From JAHWJR01 sp035942035 (GTDB lineage Bacteria; Actinomycetota; Acidimicrobiia; Acidimicrobiales; CADCSY01), in assembly GCA_035942035.1 (NCBI GenBank), contig DASZDK010000049.1, forward strand, positions 1 through 9,923: DNA of 9,923 bases. Direction: 5' to 3'. Each line of letters starts with the position of its first letter. Position 1 is the first letter of the stretch. The translations under genes and the position numbers were made by a program. The notes below the pieces were generated by a model. The model did not search any database and had not been told where the DNA came from. It worked only from the letters and a program-made list of their open reading frames with translations. Shown piece by piece: positions 1 to 6,744 of this stretch.

Positions 1-1887
1 GAACTCGGTGACGGGCACGCCGGCGAGCGCCTCCCGCATGAACGACTCCCACGTGTCGGCCGGCAGGCTGCCACCGGTGACCGCCCGCACCCCCTTGATG
101 CCTTCCAGCGGCCGCGGCGCGTCGGAGTAGCCCATCCACACGGAGGTCGACAGGCTGGGGGTGTAGCCGACGAACCAGGCGTCGTGGTTCTCCGAGGTCG
201 TGCCCGTCTTGCCCGCCGCCGGCCGGTCGATGCCGTTGTCGCCGGCGGTGCCCCCCGCCCGGAGGACCCCCTGGAGGATGTCGTTGACGTTGTCGGCGGT
301 GACCTCGTCGAGCACCCGGGCCCGGGGCGGCTCGGTGTTGTCCTCGAGCACCGCTCCCTCGGCGTCCAGCACGCGCACCACCGGCGTGGGCTCGGCCCGC
401 TCCCCCCGTGCGGCGAACACCCCGAAGGCCGACGCCATGTCCATCGGCGAGACCTCGACGCTTCCGAGGGCGACCGAGAACCCATGGAAGCCCTCTTGGT
501 ACTCCGCGATGGTGAGGCCCATCCGCCGGGCCAGGGCCATGGTCTCTTCCACGCCGACCTGGCGGATCAGCTCCACGTAGGCGGTGTTGACCGACTTGCG
601 GGTGGCGGTGCGCAGGTCGACCGGGCCGTAGGAGGCGCCCCCGTAGTTGACGAAGGCTTTGTTGCCTACCACCAGGGGGCTGCGCCCGGGCAAAGACCGG
701 TTGGGAGCGATGCCCTCCTCCAACGCCTGGGCCAGCACGAAGGGCTTGAACGCCGAGCCGGGTTGGCGGCCGCTGCCTCCTCCGCCAGCGCCCAGGGCCA
801 GGTTCACCGGCGAGGCAGCGAAGTCCCGCCCACCCACCAGCCCCTTGACGAACCCGGTCTGCGGCTCCACCGCCACGAGCGACATCTCCAGCGGTGGGTC
901 GGTGCCGTCGAGGGTCTCGCCCACGGCTCGCTCGGCCTCCTGCTGCACGCGCGGATCGAGCGTGGTGTGGATGCGAAGGCCGTCGCGGTAGACGGCGTCG
1001 GCCCCGTAGCGCTCGCTGAGGTGGCGCTGGAGGTAGTCGACGAAATAGGGGTACGGGGTCTCGGCCCGCTCACGGGGGTGCACGACCGTGACCGGTCGGT
1101 CGGGCGGGGGCTCGCCGGGCTTGGCCAGCCACACGGTCTCAGCCACGGCGGCGGCGTGCTCGTCGGCATCGATCATGCCCTCGTCCAGCATGGCGTCGAG
1201 CACGAGCGTGCGCTTGCCCTCGGCTTGGGCGGGATTGCCGCGGGGCTCGTAGCGGCTCGGGGCGGGGATGAGCCCGGCGAGGAGGGCGGCCTCGGAGAGG
1301 GTGAGGTCGCTCACCGGCTTGCGGAAGTAGGTCTCGGCGGCCGCGCCGACGCCGTAGGCACCCTCACCGAGGTAGATGCGCTCCAGGTAGCGGAAGAGGA
1401 TCTCGTCCTTGTCAACCTGGCGGTCGAGCTGGCTGGCGAGCACCGCCTCGCGCACCTTGCGTGAGAGGCTGCGCTCGTCGCCCACGTAGGCGCTCTTGAC
1501 GTACTGCTGGGTGATGGTCGACCCGCCCTGCACCACCTGCTGGGTACGCACGTCGGCCCACAGCGCCCGCAGCGTCCCCCACACGTCGACTCCGCTGTGG
1601 GAGTAGAAGCGGCGGTCCTCGCCGGCGATCACCGCCTGGCGGAGCACCTCGGGGATGTCCTCGGGCGCCACCGGCTGGCTGGTGTCGAACTGGCGGAAGG
1701 CGCCGATCTCCTCGCCGTTGATGTCGTAGATCCGGCTGATCTGCGCCTCCACCCCCGGCGTGGGGTCAGGGAGCGACGCCGGCAGGGGGAGGAACAGCAA
1801 GGCGCTGAGGACGGTGACGGCGCCGGCCACCGGCACCACCACGCCCGCGACCACCACGAGAACCACGAGGCGGCCGGCGGTACGCAT
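1..1887 (-). CDS. Class A penicillin-binding protein (bifunctional transglycosylase/transpeptidase), C-terminus cut by window edge
   Basis: Polymerises lipid II into glycan strands and cross-links the stem peptides, outside the membrane. 629 residues are visible, open to the window edge. An N-terminal membrane anchor (about residues 7-38) is followed by a GT51 domain: EDRRFYSHSG with catalytic E90, GGSTITQQ (121-128), RKVREA with second acid E147, and YLERIYLGEGAYGVGAA (167-183). The usual Asn of YLN is Glu here. The transpeptidase domain has all three penicillin-binding motifs: SAFK with nucleophile S378, SVN at 432-434 and KTGT at 560-563. The remaining C-terminal end lies outside, so PASTA repeats cannot be judged. 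ATG at 1887 is chosen because it directly precedes the anchor; it has no clear ribosome site. The gene is divergent from selA across 60 bp. Nearness to a WhiB gene and a Get3-like pair recalls mycobacterial ponA2, but exact orthology is inferred. Confidence 0.95.
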   Translation of the reverse strand, partial: MRTAGRLVVLVVVAGVVVPVAGAVTVLSALLFLPLPASLPDPTPGVEAQISRIYDINGEEIGAFRQFDTSQPVAPEDIPEVLRQAVIAGEDRRFYSHSGVDVWGTLRALWADVRTQQVVQGGSTITQQYVKSAYVGDERSLSRKVREAVLASQLDRQVDKDEILFRYLERIYLGEGAYGVGAAAETYFRKPVSDLTLSEAALLAGLIPAPSRYEPRGNPAQAEGKRTLVLDAMLDEGMIDADEHAAAVAETVWLAKPGEPPPDRPVTVVHPRERAETPYPYFVDYLQRHLSERYGADAVYRDGLRIHTTLDPRVQQEAERAVGETLDGTDPPLEMSLVAVEPQTGFVKGLVGGRDFAASPVNLALGAGGGGSGRQPGSAFKPFVLAQALEEGIAPNRSLPGRSPLVVGNKAFVNYGGASYGPVDLRTATRKSVNTAYVELIRQVGVEETMALARRMGLTIAEYQEGFHGFSVALGSVEVSPMDMASAFGVFAARGERAEPTPVVRVLDAEGAVLEDNTEPPRARVLDEVTADNVNDILQGVLRAGGTAGDNGIDRPAAGKTGTTSENHDAWFVGYTPSLSTSVWMGYSDAPRPLEGIKGVRAVTGGSLPADTWESFMREALAGVPVTEF

Positions 1888-1893
1888 CCCCGC

Positions 1894-1899
1894 AGTGTA
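1894..1899 (-). promoter_or_regulatory. Candidate -10 element of the PBP gene (leaderless transcript)
   Basis: TACACT on the minus strand matches TATAAT at four of six bases and ends 6 nt before the PBP ATG, which would put the transcription start at or next to the start codon. That agrees with the lack of a Shine-Dalgarno site. No convincing -35 is seen 16-18 bp upstream. This is inference from spacing only. Confidence 0.3.
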
Positions 1900-1947
1900 C
1901 GAACGCCGATGGATTGGCTCTGCTCGCCCGGAGGGCAAGATGGCGCC

Positions 1948-3237
1948 GTGACCGAACCTCCCCGGCCGCCCTCGGTCGACGCCCTCGCCCGGTCACTGAC
2001 CGGCACGGGCCTCCCTCACCCCGTGCTGGTGGACGTGGCCCGCCAGGCCATCGCCGCCGGCCACCCCGAGGAGGCGCCGGCGCGGGCGGCAGCCGCCGGG
2101 CGGGCCCTGCTCCAGCCCGTGGTCAACGCCACGGGGGTCCTGCTCCACACCAACCTGGGCCGGGCGCCGGTGAGCGCCGAGTGGGCCGGCACGTACTCCA
2201 ACCTCGAGCTCGACCTGTCCGACGGCCGGCGGGGATCGCGCCAGGACCGCGCCGGGCCGCTGCTCGCCCGGGGGTGCGGGGCCGAGCGGGCGCTGGTGGT
2301 GAACAACTGCGCCGCTGCCGTGGTCCTGGTCCTGGCCGCGCTGGCCCGGGGCCGCGGGGTGGTGGTGAGCCGCGGCGAGCTGGTCGAGATCGGTGGCGGC
2401 TTTCGCATCCCCGAGGTCCTGGCCCAGTCCGGCGCCCGCTTGGTCGAGGTCGGCACCACCAACCGGACGCGCCTGGCCGACTACAAAGAGGCGGTCGAGG
2501 ACCCCACCGCCGACGTGGCCCTGGTCCTCAAGGTCCACCCGTCGAACTACCGCATCAGCGGTTTCACCGAGGACGTCGAGGTGGCCGCCCTCGCCGGCCT
2601 CGGAGTGCCCGTGGTGGCCGACATCGGCTCCGGGCTGCTCGACGCCACCGCCCCCTGGCTGCCCGGCGGGCCCCCCTCCTGGCTGGCCGGGGAGCCGGGC
2701 GCCCGCCAGACCCTGGCCACCGGCGCCGCGCTGGTCACCTTCTCCGGCGACAAGCTCCTGGGGGGCCCGCAGGCCGGTGTGATCGCCGGCGGCAAGGACC
2801 TGGTGGCGGCCTGCTCGGCTCATCCCCTCGCCCGGGCCCTGCGCCCCGGAGGCCTGGTGCTGGCCGCCCTGCAGCGCACGGCGTTGGCCTACCTGCACCG
2901 AGACCACCACGCCATCCCGTTCTGGCGCATGGCCACCACCTCGGTCGACGCCCTGCGGGCACGGGCCGAGACCGTCGTCGCCGGCGTGCCCGGCGAGCGG
3001 ACCCGGGTGCTGCCGTGCACCTCGGTGACCGGCGGCGGGACGCTGCCGGGCGTGGAGATCCCCTCGGCTGGCGTGGCCGTCGACGGCGACCACGCCGCTG
3101 CCCTGCGCCAGCGTGACCGCCCAGTGGTGGCCAGGGTGGGCGAGGGCGTGACGGTGTGCGACCTGCGCACGGTCGACCCCAGCGACGACGCCGAGCTGGC
3201 CGCCGCCCTCGCCGGACTGGCGCCGGCGGGCGGCTGA
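1948..3237 (+). CDS. selA: SelA, L-seryl-tRNA(Sec) selenium transferase
   Basis: PLP enzyme that converts seryl-tRNA(Sec) to selenocysteinyl-tRNA(Sec) using selenophosphate; cytoplasmic, a large ring oligomer in characterised members. The 429-residue product carries the family blocks in order: LPHPVLVDVARQAI near the N-terminus, NATGVLLHTNLGRAP (60-74), EIGGGFRIPEV (147-157), EVGTTNRT (167-174), KVHPSNYRISGFTEDV (195-210), DIGSGLL (225-231) and the PLP-lysine block SGDKLLGGPQAG with K269. GGGTLPG (362-368) is also kept. The start is taken as GTG 1948, because the family N-terminus begins just after it (PPSVDAL) and GGAGGG lies at 1930-1935, although the 12-nt spacing is long. ATG 1909 in the same frame is an alternative adding 13 residues. 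Open frame farther upstream is antisense to the PBP gene. selB follows after 37 nt. The product is slightly shorter than E. coli SelA, with all core blocks intact. Confidence 0.95.
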   Translation: MTEPPRPPSVDALARSLTGTGLPHPVLVDVARQAIAAGHPEEAPARAAAAGRALLQPVVNATGVLLHTNLGRAPVSAEWAGTYSNLELDLSDGRRGSRQDRAGPLLARGCGAERALVVNNCAAAVVLVLAALARGRGVVVSRGELVEIGGGFRIPEVLAQSGARLVEVGTTNRTRLADYKEAVEDPTADVALVLKVHPSNYRISGFTEDVEVAALAGLGVPVVADIGSGLLDATAPWLPGGPPSWLAGEPGARQTLATGAALVTFSGDKLLGGPQAGVIAGGKDLVAACSAHPLARALRPGGLVLAALQRTALAYLHRDHHAIPFWRMATTSVDALRARAETVVAGVPGERTRVLPCTSVTGGGTLPGVEIPSAGVAVDGDHAAALRQRDRPVVARVGEGVTVCDLRTVDPSDDAELAAALAGLAPAGG

Positions 3238-3261
3238 AGCCTGCTCCGCTCGGTCCCCGGC

Positions 3262-3267
3262 GATACT
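3262..3267 (+). promoter_or_regulatory. Candidate -10 element before selB
   Basis: GATACT (four of six to TATAAT) ends 7 nt before the GTG start of selB. The 37-nt selA-selB gap has no Shine-Dalgarno site, so selB may also be made from its own leaderless transcript in addition to read-through from selA. No good -35 is visible. Weak evidence. Confidence 0.25.
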
Positions 3268-3274
3268 TTCGTCC

Positions 3275-4999
3275 GTGCACGTCGTCGCCACCGCCGGTCA
3301 CGTCGACCACGGCAAGTCGACCCTGGTGCACGCCCTCACCGGCATCGACCCCGACCGCTTCGGCGAGGAGAAGGCCCGAGGGTTGACCATCGACCTGGGC
3401 TTCGCATGGGCCACCCTGCCCTCGGGTCGAGGCCTGGCCTTCGTCGACGTCCCGGGCCACGTCCGCTTCATCAAGAACATGCTCGCCGGCGTGGGAGCGG
3501 TCGACGCCTGCCTCTTCGTGGTGGCGGCGACCGAGGCGTGGAAGCCGCAGTCCGAGGAGCACCTGCGCATCCTGGAGCTGCTGGGCATCCGCTCGGGGCT
3601 GGTGGCGCTGACCAAGGTCGCCCTGGTCGACGACGACCACCGGGAGCTGGCGCACATGGACGTGGCCGACCACGTCGCCGGCACGTTCCTCGAGAAGGCG
3701 GAGGTGGTGGACGTGGATGCGCCTTCCGGCCAGGGACTGGACGACCTGCGGACGGCGCTGGACCGGCTGTTGGCGGCCACGCCTCCCGCCGCCGACCACG
3801 GCCGGCCTCGCCTTTGGGTGGACCGCAGCTTCGCCGCCCGGGGCTCGGGGACGGTGGTCACCGGCACCCTGACCGGCGGCGGCCTTGCCGTCGACGACGA
3901 GGTGGTGTTGCTGCCCCGCGCCCGCCCCGCCCGGGTCCGTGCCCTGCAGAGCCACCAGGAGTCGCTGCCCGCCCTGGGCCCGGGTCGACGGGTGGCGGTC
4001 AACCTGGTCGGGGTCGGCCACGACGCCGTGGACAGAGGCGACGCCCTGGTCCGCCCGGGGCAGTGGCACGCCACCCGGCGCGTCGACGCCAGCCTGGCCG
4101 TGCTGCCGTCGCTGGACCACGAGGTGTCCCGTCGGGGCGCCTACGTCGCCTACGTCGGCTCCGGTGAGCGTCCGGTGCGCCTGCGGGTGCTCGGCGGCTC
4201 GGCGCTCCAGCCTGGCGACGAGGGACTGGTGCGCCTCCACCTCGTCGAAGCCCTACCGCTCGTGCCCGGTGACCGGTTCGTGCTACGGGAGACCGGACGG
4301 GCCGAGACGGTGGGGGGCGGCGAGGTGCTCGACGTCGACCCCGTGCTGCCGGCGGCCCGGGCCCGGCCCGATCGCTCAGTGTCCCGGGTGGTCGCCGAGC
4401 GAGGCTGGATCGAGGCCGAGGTGCTCGAGCGGCTCACCGGGGAGTCCCGTGCGCCCGACCTCGGGCCGTGGGTGGTGGACCCCTCCGTGCTGGCGTCCAC
4501 CCGCAGTGAGGTGGAAGCGGCGGTCGACGCGGCCGGGCCGCTCGGCCTCGACGTGGCCACCCTCGACCCACGACGACGGGCGGTGCTGGCCACCCTGGAT
4601 GGCGTCGAGGTCGAGGCCGGTCGGGTCCGGCGCCCCACCGAGGCCGACCCGCTGGCCGACCACCCCTACGTCGCCGCCCTGGAGGCCTCCCCCTTCGAGC
4701 CGCCGGCGCCCGAGGGCGTCGACCGCGACGAGCTGCGGGAGCTCGTGCGCCGGGGCCTCGTGCTGCAGAGCGAGGGCACGTGGTTCGCCCCCTCGGCGGT
4801 GGACACCGCGTCGAAAGCGGTCGCCCGACTGCTCGACGAGCACCCGGAGGGCGTCACCGTCGCCCAGGTGCGCGACGCGCTGGGCACCACCCGCAAGTTC
4901 CTCCTGCCCCTGCTGGCGCTGCTCGACGGCCGGGGCGTGACCCGCCGGCGGGGTGACGTGCGCATCGGCGGCCCCCGGCTCCCGCCGGCGGAGGCGTGA
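3275..4999 (+). CDS. selB: SelB, selenocysteine-specific translation elongation factor
   Basis: GTPase that carries Sec-tRNA(Sec) to the ribosome at UGA codons marked by a SECIS RNA hairpin. The product is 574 residues, starting at GTG 3275 directly before the first beta strand. G1 is GHVDHGKST (8-16), the G2 region RGLTIDLGF (36-44), G3 DVPGH (58-62). The G4 site reads TKVA (113-116) instead of NKxD or TKxD, and the G5 region DAPSG instead of SAxTG, both unusual. EF-Tu-like beta-barrel domains follow (about 178-265 and 268-355; SFAARGSGTVVTGTL is the typical domain 2 entry). The C-terminal part (about 365-574) is a winged-helix array that binds SECIS in known members; the last helix block LGTTRKFLLPLLALLDG (536-552) is characteristic. 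The gene follows selA at 37 nt on the same strand and is convergent with the WhiB gene, 39 nt away. Assignment is firm; full GTP-binding competence is less so. Confidence 0.95.
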   Translation: MHVVATAGHVDHGKSTLVHALTGIDPDRFGEEKARGLTIDLGFAWATLPSGRGLAFVDVPGHVRFIKNMLAGVGAVDACLFVVAATEAWKPQSEEHLRILELLGIRSGLVALTKVALVDDDHRELAHMDVADHVAGTFLEKAEVVDVDAPSGQGLDDLRTALDRLLAATPPAADHGRPRLWVDRSFAARGSGTVVTGTLTGGGLAVDDEVVLLPRARPARVRALQSHQESLPALGPGRRVAVNLVGVGHDAVDRGDALVRPGQWHATRRVDASLAVLPSLDHEVSRRGAYVAYVGSGERPVRLRVLGGSALQPGDEGLVRLHLVEALPLVPGDRFVLRETGRAETVGGGEVLDVDPVLPAARARPDRSVSRVVAERGWIEAEVLERLTGESRAPDLGPWVVDPSVLASTRSEVEAAVDAAGPLGLDVATLDPRRRAVLATLDGVEVEAGRVRRPTEADPLADHPYVAALEASPFEPPAPEGVDRDELRELVRRGLVLQSEGTWFAPSAVDTASKAVARLLDEHPEGVTVAQVRDALGTTRKFLLPLLALLDGRGVTRRRGDVRIGGPRLPPAEA

Positions 5000-5038
5000 C
5001 CGCCCGTCTGGCTGGCGCCGCCCTGGTGGTGTGACGCC

Positions 5039-5302
5039 CTACTGGCGGGAGGCCAGCAGGTTCTTGCGCTCGAGCTCGTTGAGCCCGCCCCAGATGCCAT
5101 GGGGCTCCCGGATGCGCATGGCGTAGTCCAGGCAGGCCGAGCGGACGGAGCACTGGGCGCAGATGGCCTTGGCCCGCTCCTCACGCTCCGCCTTCTCGGC
5201 CTTGCGCTCCAGGTGGGACGGCGGGAAGAACACCGAGGCGTGCGGGCCCCGGCATGCCGCCTTGGTTTGCCACAGCTCGTCAGTGCGAAGTGTGCTCAGC
5301 AC
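5039..5302 (-). CDS. Short WhiB-family iron-sulfur regulatory protein
   Basis: WhiB proteins bind a [4Fe-4S] cluster sensitive to oxygen or NO and regulate transcription, commonly by binding region 4 of the main sigma factor; found in actinobacteria and their phages. The 87-residue product has the four ligands C17, C48, C51 and C57 (C-x30-C-x2-C-x5-C) and the GIWGG turn at 69-73. The region between the first two cysteines is highly charged (residues 31-45, Lys/Arg/Glu). After the turn only 14 residues remain, ending ASRQ, so the basic DNA-contacting tail of many WhiB proteins is short or missing. Start GTG 5302 is preceded closely by a purine-rich GGAAGGGGGAGG stretch. A much longer open frame upstream is shadow of the nfeD-like gene. 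Position between a PBP gene and a Get3-like pair recalls whiB4/wblA, but the sequence is not clearly that subtype. Confidence 0.93.
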   Translation of the reverse strand: MLSTLRTDELWQTKAACRGPHASVFFPPSHLERKAEKAEREERAKAICAQCSVRSACLDYAMRIREPHGIWGGLNELERKNLLASRQ

Positions 5303-5318
5303 CCCTCCCCCTTCCGCA

Positions 5319-5355
5319 GGTCGCGACCATAACGAAGGCCGCCACGGCCTCACAA
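5319..5355 (-). promoter_or_regulatory. WhiB promoter with nested inverted repeats
   Basis: On the minus strand, TTGTGA (5355-5350) and TATGGT (5331-5326) match the -35 and -10 consensus at four of six bases each, with an 18-bp spacer. The predicted start lies near 5319, leaving a leader of about 17 nt with a purine-rich ribosome site. The spacer holds a perfect 6-3-6 inverted repeat, AGGCCG-CCA-CGGCCT (5336-5350), and the -10 overlaps a perfect 10-bp palindrome, GGTCGCGACC (5319-5328). Either could be an operator. The first hairpin could instead end transcription of the nfeD-like gene, whose stop codon is 8 bp away. Confidence 0.4.
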
Positions 5356-5358
5356 GGG

Positions 5359-6744
5359 TCAATCGGCGGCAGGATCGGCGGTCTCGCCCGACTTGGGGCG
5401 GCGTTCCCGGTAGTCGCGGGCGGCACCGACCTCGGGCTCGACCTCCAGCAGCGGCCCGTCGATGCCGGTGACCCGCACCCTGCCCCCCGCGGCCACGGGC
5501 GTGGCCCGGTTGGTGCGCGCCGGCCACAGCGCCTCCCGGACGCGGACGACGCCATCGGGCGCCACCTCCGCCACCGCCTCGCCCATCTCGCCCACCATCG
5601 ACTCCCGGCCGACGGTGGGCGTGGAGAACCGGCTGCGAACCGTGGCCGGCAGGCCGGCCAGCATGATGAGCACCACGCCGACGCACCCGGTGACCAGCGG
5701 CAGCCAGCCCAGGCGGATCCCCTCGCCGAACAGCAGCAGCGAGCCGAGGGTGTAGGCGATCACGCCCACTGCGGTCCAGAACCGGGGCACGCCGGTCTGC
5801 ACGTCGACGCTGAAGCCGAACATGCCGAGGACCAGCAGGGCGAGCCCCCACGGCGAGGTGGGCAGGACGGCCAGGCCGTAGCCGGCCAGCACCGCACAGC
5901 CGGCCCCAACGCCTCCCGCCACGCCGGCGCCGGCGGTGAACAGCTCGAACACCAGCAGCACCAGCGCAGCCGACAGCAGCAGGTAGGCGACCGGCGGGCT
6001 GGCCACGGTGTGCATCAGGCGGGGCACCACGTCGAGCTTGGCCAGGCGGGCCTGCACGGTGAGGGCCGCCTCCGGAGGAGCGTCGGGCGTCGGTTTGAAG
6101 GTGGCGGTCTCCAAGGCGTTGCCCGCCACCTCCCGCCCGTCGAGGGCGGCGATGAAGCTGCCCAGCACCGCCGACTCCTCCTCGTTGAGCTGCACCAGCC
6201 CCAGGTCGAACGCCTGCTCCGGGTCGACCGTGCCGTTGGCCACCACGGGAGGAAGTGATCCGAAGACCGGCTCGGGCAGGTGGCCCAGCCGCGACCCCGG
6301 CGCCATGCCCGCCAGCGGAGCGGCCAGCACCAGGCGGCCGGCGCCTCCGAGCGCCTCGGCCCCGCTCTCCCCGACCCACACGGCGATCGGGACCCGAGCG
6401 TGGCTGATCCGGAACGCCAGGGCGTCGAGCTCGGCGGTCGACACCACCGAGCCCGGACTGTCGAGCTGGACGACGAGCGCCTCGGCGCCGTCACGCTCGC
6501 TGGCGTCGATGGCTTGGGTCAGGAAGTCGACCAGCACCGGGTCGAGGTAACCCGAGACCTGCACCACGTCGACGAACGACGGCGGCGACTCGGCCCCGCC
6601 ACCCTGCTGAGCGGCGACCCGCCGGGCGGACAGTCCGGAGAGGAGGGCCAACAGGAACAGGGACGCCAGTCCGGCCGCAAGTAGCCTGCGGACCCGTCCC
6701 GACGGGAGAGGAAACCGTGGACCCGGGCCAGTTCCTACGTGCAT
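5359..6744 (-). CDS. Long-form NfeD/ClpP-class membrane protein, probably a pseudoprotease
   Basis: Long NfeD proteins join an N-terminal ClpP-like serine protease domain, transmembrane helices and a C-terminal OB-fold, and often act beside stomatin-like proteins. The 461-residue product has a signal sequence (hydrophobic about 21-38, cleavage likely near AAQQ, 44-47), a ClpP-class domain (about 57-206: LDSPGS at 94-99, MAPGSRLG at 147-154, DPEQAFDLGLV at 174-184), about five hydrophobic segments (252-270, 275-294, 300-313, 322-339, 345-365) and an OB-like tail (375-445) with MVGEMGEAV. The catalytic Ser position of the SGARAASAG-type motif is Gly (G133 in SGAEALGGAG), and there is no Lys before residue 217, so the Ser-Lys dyad is absent. 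ATG 6744 is the only start that keeps the signal sequence; it lies inside the divergent ATPase gene. No stomatin/SPFH gene is adjacent in this window. Function as a membrane scaffold is inference. Confidence 0.85.
   Translation of the reverse strand: MHVGTGPGPRFPLPSGRVRRLLAAGLASLFLLALLSGLSARRVAAQQGGGAESPPSFVDVVQVSGYLDPVLVDFLTQAIDASERDGAEALVVQLDSPGSVVSTAELDALAFRISHARVPIAVWVGESGAEALGGAGRLVLAAPLAGMAPGSRLGHLPEPVFGSLPPVVANGTVDPEQAFDLGLVQLNEEESAVLGSFIAALDGREVAGNALETATFKPTPDAPPEAALTVQARLAKLDVVPRLMHTVASPPVAYLLLSAALVLLVFELFTAGAGVAGGVGAGCAVLAGYGLAVLPTSPWGLALLVLGMFGFSVDVQTGVPRFWTAVGVIAYTLGSLLLFGEGIRLGWLPLVTGCVGVVLIMLAGLPATVRSRFSTPTVGRESMVGEMGEAVAEVAPDGVVRVREALWPARTNRATPVAAGGRVRVTGIDGPLLEVEPEVGAARDYRERRPKSGETADPAAD
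6682..6711 (+). promoter_or_regulatory. Candidate -10 and ribosome site of the first Get3-like ATPase gene
   Basis: TAGCCT (6682-6687) has the TAnnnT pattern of weak actinobacterial -10 elements. About 22 nt of leader would follow, containing GGGAGAGG (6704-6711) 5 nt before the GTG start, one of the better ribosome sites in the window. Both elements lie within the 5' coding part of the divergent nfeD-like gene. The -35 is not recognisable. Confidence 0.3.

Noticed and set aside
184..1464. Long plus-strand open frame of 426 codons
   Set aside because: It lies antisense to the PBP gene, whose minus-strand frame shows all GT51 and transpeptidase motifs. The plus-strand product has no recognisable domain and is the usual GC-rich shadow.
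1597..1947. N-terminal extension of SelA by up to 117 residues
   Set aside because: The extension overlaps the start of the PBP gene in antisense, is low-complexity Arg/His/Gly-rich sequence, and the family N-terminus begins right after GTG 1948.
5000..5038. Terminator hairpin between the convergent selB and WhiB genes
   Set aside because: Only short imperfect complementarity is visible in these 39 bp, not enough to call a structure.
5303..6379. Long minus-strand frame that would give the WhiB protein a 359-residue N-terminal extension
   Set aside because: It runs through the nfeD-like gene out of frame and is Arg/Gly/Ala-rich with no domain. A GTG with a purine-rich ribosome site sits at the natural WhiB start.
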